DNA of 9,546 nucleotides from JBGOTP01 sp041476545 (GTDB lineage: Bacteria; Acidobacteriota; Vicinamibacteria; Vicinamibacterales; CAVVIG01): NCBI GenBank assembly GCA_041476545.1, contig JBGOTP010000194.1, positions 1 to 9,546 on the forward strand. Reading direction: 5' to 3'. The position numbers and the translations under genes are program-made. Position 1 is the stretch's first letter, and every line of letters starts with the position of its first letter. The notes under the pieces were generated by a model. It was given only the letters and a program-made list of their open reading frames with translations. It was not told the DNA's origin and ran no database searches. Shown one piece after another: positions 6,707 to 9,546 of the stretch.

Positions 6707-7126
6707 ATGATCAAATTGACCACATTGACTGATGTGACGGACTCGCCCGTCCGCCTCGACGTCTGGCTCGATGTGGCGTGCCTCTTCAAGACGCGATCCG
6801 AAGCGCAGGCCGCGTGCAAGGGCGGCAAGGTGGACGTGAATGGCCAGACGGCGAAGCCCAATCGACTGATTCGACCCGGCGATGAGCTGCAGATCACGCG
6901 CCCGCACGGGCGCAAGCAACGCCTCGTGATTCGTGGGCTGGCGGATCAGCATGTGGCCCGGAGCGAAGCGCGCCAGATGTACGAGGACCTGACTCCTCCG
7001 CCAACGCCGCAGGAGATCGAGGTCCGGCGGATGGAGCGGCTCTATCGGGCCGCCATGACACCGCCCCGGGCGCCCGATAAGCGCGCACGGCGAGCGCTTC
7101 GGGAGCTGAAGGAGAAGCAACGGTAG
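6707..7126 (+). CDS. S4-domain RNA-binding protein, Hsp15-like
   Basis: A 139-residue basic protein, close in length to Hsp15 (HslR), which binds stalled 50S subunits carrying peptidyl-tRNA. The S4 domain spans about residues 15-62: VRLDVWLDVACLFKTRSEA, then the GKVDVNGQTAKPNRLIRPGD hairpin region typical of S4. The tail (about 100-139) is rich in Arg and Lys and probably helical, fitting a ribosome or RNA contact. The ATG at 6707 has only a weak ribosome binding site; a GTG at 6736 just before the domain is an alternative. It lies 19 bp after the permease on the same strand and may be read through from it. The permease seems functionally unrelated, while the chaperone genes nearby fit a heat-shock role better. 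Confidence 0.85.
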   Translation: MIKLTTLTDVTDSPVRLDVWLDVACLFKTRSEAQAACKGGKVDVNGQTAKPNRLIRPGDELQITRPHGRKQRLVIRGLADQHVARSEARQMYEDLTPPPTPQEIEVRRMERLYRAAMTPPRAPDKRARRALRELKEKQR

Positions 7127-7159
7127 CGCCGCGCTCGCAGCACTGAAGGGCTGCGCTAC
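7123..7159. terminator. Inverted repeat between convergent genes, possible bidirectional terminator
   Basis: CGCAGC (7136-7141) pairs with GCTGCG (7150-7155) around an 8-base loop, and an outer GTAGCG (7123-7128) can alternatively pair with CGCTAC (7154-7159). It sits exactly in the gap between two converging genes. No T-tract follows on either strand, so intrinsic termination is unproven. It may equally be a degenerate interspersed palindrome. Confidence 0.4.
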
Positions 7160-7914
7160 TCTTCATCGTCGGTCAGCAGGGCCCGGGCCGCGGCGTCCTC
7201 CGCGGGGCTGCCCTTCTTCCTTTCACGCTCCTCTTCACGTTTTGCGTACAGGAACGCGAGGCCGAAGATGACGGCGATGAGACCGAGCGACAGCCATTTG
7301 GGCACTTCGAAATGGACGATGCCCTCGAAGTACAGGTATTCCAGCAGAAGTTTGATGCCCACCCACGCGATGATGACAAACGCGCCGTCCACAAGCGCCG
7401 GGTAGCGCTCGATGAGCGACAGCAGCTGCCCCACGACGAGACGCATGGCCACGATGCCAAGGATGCCGCCGGTCAGCACCACCCACAGCTTGGGCGACAC
7501 GGCCACCGCCACGAGAATCGAATCAATGGAGAACGCGAGGTTGACGAGTTCGACGCGCAGAACGGTCGCCCAAAATGCGCTGAGCCCCAGCCACGGCTTG
7601 GCTTTCGGAGGCGCGCGCCGCTCCTCGGCCCCCGCGTTGCCGCTGAAGTGCGAATACGTGAGATACAGCAGGTAGAGGGCGCCCAGGAGTTTCACCCAGC
7701 CGAGCTTGATGAGATAGACCGCCAGAATCGTCGCGACGATCCGGAACGCGAAGGCGCCGACGAGCCCGTAGTGCAGCGCCTGCTTGTGCTTGGCCTTCGG
7801 GAGGCCGAGCACCATGACGGCAATGACCAGCGCATTGTCCGCGCTCAGAAGACCCTCGAGCGCGACGAGAAGAGCGACGGTCACGAGGTCGGCGGGCTGA
7901 AAGAGCGGCGGCAC
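7156..7914 (-). CDS. TerC-family integral membrane protein
   Basis: A 252-residue protein of the TerC/Alx/YkoY family with about seven hydrophobic segments. The acidic motifs shared by the family are present in membrane segments: ALEGLLSADNALV (E20, D26, N27) and NLAFSIDSILVAVAVS (D131). Members are associated with manganese or other metal export and with tellurite resistance loci; the substrate here cannot be told. The cytoplasmic tail (about 225-252) is highly charged (KREEERERKK...DDEE). The start is a GTG at 7914 with AGGAG close upstream. No yybP-ykoY manganese riboswitch can fit, because the divergent dnaJ start is 23 bp away. Confidence 0.9.
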   Translation of the reverse strand: MPPLFQPADLVTVALLVALEGLLSADNALVIAVMVLGLPKAKHKQALHYGLVGAFAFRIVATILAVYLIKLGWVKLLGALYLLYLTYSHFSGNAGAEERRAPPKAKPWLGLSAFWATVLRVELVNLAFSIDSILVAVAVSPKLWVVLTGGILGIVAMRLVVGQLLSLIERYPALVDGAFVIIAWVGIKLLLEYLYFEGIVHFEVPKWLSLGLIAVIFGLAFLYAKREEERERKKGSPAEDAAARALLTDDEE

Positions 7915-7924
7915 TGTCTCCTAG

Positions 7925-7930
7925 TATGAT
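7925..7930 (+). promoter_or_regulatory. Candidate -10 box for a leaderless dnaJ transcript
   Basis: TATGAT matches TATAAT at five of six bases and ends seven bases before the GTG start of dnaJ. Transcription would therefore begin at or next to the first base of the start codon. No convincing -35 box is seen about 17 bp upstream. There is also no usable Shine-Dalgarno sequence: AGGA at 7933-7936 lies one base from the GTG, and an in-frame stop at 7932-7934 rules out an earlier start. Both facts fit leaderless translation. Confidence 0.4.
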
Positions 7931-7937
7931 CTAGGAC

Positions 7938-8969
7938 GTGGACTTCAAGGACTACTACTCCACGCTCGGCGTGGCAAAGACGGCCTCCGAAAAGGAGATC
8001 AAGCAGGCGTATCGAAAACTGGCGCGCAAGCACCATCCTGACGTCAACCCGAACGACAAGACCGCGGAAGCGAAGTTCAAGGAAATCAACGAAGCCAACG
8101 AAGTGCTCGGCGATCCGGTGAAGCGGCGGAAGTACGACGAGCTCGGAGCCAACTGGCGCGCGTACGAGCAGGCAGGCGCCGGCGGGCCCCAGGGGACTCG
8201 TCCGGGTGCTCAGCCGGGCTGGAACGTGAATTTCGGCGGTGGGGCCCCGGGCTCCGCTCGCACGATGACCGAGGACGAAATGCGGGAGATGTTCGGGGGC
8301 GGGGATCCGTTCTCGGATTTCTTTCACACATTTTTCGGTGGCTCGATGGGTGGCAGCCCAGGAGGCGCCGGGGAGACTCGGCGCGGCCGTGGCGCAGCGA
8401 AGGGGCGCGCACGTGAAGGACGCGACGTCGAGCACGAGATTGAACTGGCGCTCGAGGATGCCCTGCACGGCACGACCCGCCGCCTCGCCATGAAGCACGA
8501 CGGTCAGGCGCGCCATGTCGACGTGCGGATTCCGCCAGGCGTCGGAGACGGATCGCGTGTCCGCATTGCGGGAGAAGGCGAACAGGGCACCGGGGGCGCG
8601 GCATCCGGGGATCTCTATCTGCGCATCCGGCTGGCCCCGCATCCGACCTTCGAGCACAAGGGCAAGGATCTCTACACTCGCGTGGCGATCCCGTTGACAA
8701 CGGCGGTGCTCGGTGGCGAGGCCGAGGTCCAGACGCTGGCCGGGAAGACACTCCGGCTGAAGATTCCGCCGGGAACACAGTACGGCCAGGTGTTCCGGCT
8801 CAAAGGGCACGGGATGCCAACGACCAGCAAGCCCGGCAAGCCGGATACGACAGGCGACCTGTACGCGACGGCCGATGTGCAGCTGCCGCGCGACATCACG
8901 CCCGAGCAGCGCGCGCACTTCGAGGCATTGAAGAAGCTGGAGCAAAAAGCGAAGGACTCAGCCGCTTGA
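7938..8969 (+). CDS. dnaJ: Type B DnaJ/CbpA-like J-domain co-chaperone
   Basis: A 343-residue Hsp40 that would stimulate DnaK ATPase and deliver unfolded clients in the cytoplasm. The J domain is residues 5-68 with HPD at 33-35. A Gly/Phe-rich stretch follows (about 95-135: NFGGGAPG, MFGGGDPFSDFFHTFFGG), then CTD-I (about 163-240, DVEHEIELALEDALHG) and CTD-II (about 243-318), which carries LPRDITPEQRAHFEALKKLEQKA at its end. The cysteine-rich zinc finger of DnaJ is absent (no CxxCxGxG), making it class B like CbpA. The start is a GTG at 7938, forced by an in-frame stop just upstream. ClpB begins 4 bp after its stop, which points to a disaggregation operon. No CIRCE or HspR-type inverted repeat is visible upstream. 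Confidence 0.93.
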   Translation: MDFKDYYSTLGVAKTASEKEIKQAYRKLARKHHPDVNPNDKTAEAKFKEINEANEVLGDPVKRRKYDELGANWRAYEQAGAGGPQGTRPGAQPGWNVNFGGGAPGSARTMTEDEMREMFGGGDPFSDFFHTFFGGSMGGSPGGAGETRRGRGAAKGRAREGRDVEHEIELALEDALHGTTRRLAMKHDGQARHVDVRIPPGVGDGSRVRIAGEGEQGTGGAASGDLYLRIRLAPHPTFEHKGKDLYTRVAIPLTTAVLGGEAEVQTLAGKTLRLKIPPGTQYGQVFRLKGHGMPTTSKPGKPDTTGDLYATADVQLPRDITPEQRAHFEALKKLEQKAKDSAA

Positions 8970-8973
8970 AGCC

Positions 8974-9546
8974 ATGAATATTAACAAGTACACCGAAAAA
9001 GCCCAGGAAGCCGTCGTCGCCGCGCAGCAGCTCGCCGAGCAGAGCAGCCACGCGAACGTTGAACCCGAACATCTGCTGACCACCCTCGTTGAACAGCACG
9101 AGGGCGTCGTGCCCGAAGTGCTCCGGAAGATGTCCGTCGATCCCGCGCAAATCGCGAAGAGCGCGCGCGAACTGTTGAGCAGGATTCCGCAGGCCTACGG
9201 AGGCGCGCAGCCAGGTCTGTCACCCCGACTCAAGCTCGTCACCGATCTGGCGCAGGCCGAAGCCGATCGCCTGAAGGACGAGTACGTCAGTGCCGAGCAC
9301 CTGCTGGTCGCCATTGCCTCGGAAACGGGACGCTCCCCCGCCGCGAAGCTGCTGACTGATCGCGGTCTGACGCGCGACAAGATTTTCGCCGCCCTCACGA
9401 GCGTTCGCGGATCGCAGCGTGTGACGAGCCAGAATCCCGAAAGCACCTACCAGGCCCTCGAGCGTTACGGCCGCGACCTCACCGAGCTCGCGCGCAAAGG
9501 CAAGCTCGACCCGGTCATCGGCCGGGACGAAGAGATTCGCCGCGTC
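8974..9546 (+). CDS. clpB: ClpB disaggregase, N-terminal part (runs off the window)
   Basis: The first 191 residues of the Hsp100 ClpB, a hexameric AAA+ ATPase that pulls polypeptides out of aggregates together with DnaK/DnaJ. Visible are the two Clp-N repeats (about residues 1-75, MNINKYTEKAQEAVVAA...EPEHLL, and 80-145, DEYVSAEHLLVAIA). The entry to nucleotide-binding domain 1 follows, LDPVIGRDEEIRRV (178-191). The Walker A motif lies just beyond the edge. The ATG at 8974 follows the dnaJ stop by 4 bp with only a weak GAAG upstream, so translation is probably coupled to dnaJ. The frame is intact to the last base. Confidence 0.95.
   Translation, partial: MNINKYTEKAQEAVVAAQQLAEQSSHANVEPEHLLTTLVEQHEGVVPEVLRKMSVDPAQIAKSARELLSRIPQAYGGAQPGLSPRLKLVTDLAQAEADRLKDEYVSAEHLLVAIASETGRSPAAKLLTDRGLTRDKIFAALTSVRGSQRVTSQNPESTYQALERYGRDLTELARKGKLDPVIGRDEEIRRV

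Noticed and set aside
5758..6915. A 385-codon minus-strand open frame across the permease and S4 genes
   Set aside because: It runs antisense through two recognised genes, is Arg/Gly/His-rich and lacks any motif; long antisense frames are common in GC-rich DNA.
7156..7937. A yybP-ykoY manganese riboswitch for the TerC gene
   Set aside because: Only 23 bp separate its start from the divergent dnaJ start, and no matching leader structure can fit in the untranslated region.
7881..8945. A 354-codon minus-strand open frame opposite dnaJ
   Set aside because: The plus strand encodes a complete J protein with HPD and CTD domains; the opposite frame shows only reverse-frame composition.

Overview
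The window looks like chromosomal DNA from a GC-rich, Gram-negative, aerobic bacterium, most plausibly an Acidobacteriota member of the Vicinamibacteria type. This is inference from gene content: a secreted M28-like peptidase with an odd active site, a cytochrome c fused to a PHM-like copper domain, a LctP permease, and an interspersed palindrome read in frame as VRLKPD...GFSRT. No rRNA, tRNA, CRISPR array, transposase or phage gene is visible.

Left block (1-4762, all minus strand): a four-gene cluster of exported proteins runs right to left. In transcription order it holds a periplasmic cytochrome c/copper type II monooxygenase-like protein (3332-4762), an Ig/PKD-like secreted protein whose GTG start overlaps the previous stop by one base (2247-3332), a small lipoprotein (1749-2216), and an M28-family metallopeptidase homologue with a signal peptide (192-1727). 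Beyond it lies an AT-rich regulatory segment (about 41-110) with a promoter, an operator-like inverted repeat and direct repeats. These drive another leftward gene, of which only the first five codons (1-15) are inside the window.

Junction (4763-4917): the divergent gap holds what looks like the last ~28 codons of a PQQ-type beta-propeller dehydrogenase on the minus strand. The rest of that gene is gone, and the rightward permease gene begins there instead. This suggests that the copper/cytochrome gene once followed a quinoprotein gene and that the permease was placed here by a rearrangement.

Right block: an L-lactate/glycolate permease (4918-6687), carrying two opposed copies of an interspersed palindrome inside its reading frame, is followed by a short Hsp15-like S4 RNA-binding protein (6707-7126). 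A convergent TerC-family membrane protein (7156-7914, minus) separates these from a chaperone operon: a zinc-finger-less DnaJ/CbpA-type J protein (7938-8969) and, 4 bp downstream, ClpB (8974 to the window edge, N-terminal 191 residues only). TerC and dnaJ are divergent, with GTG starts only 23 bp apart, and dnaJ appears to be leaderless.

Most of the window is conventional. The parts most worth a second look are the copper/cytochrome gene pair with the quinoprotein remnant beside it, the His-His replacement of the Glu-Glu catalytic pair in the M28 protein, and the palindromic element domesticated as coding sequence in the permease.
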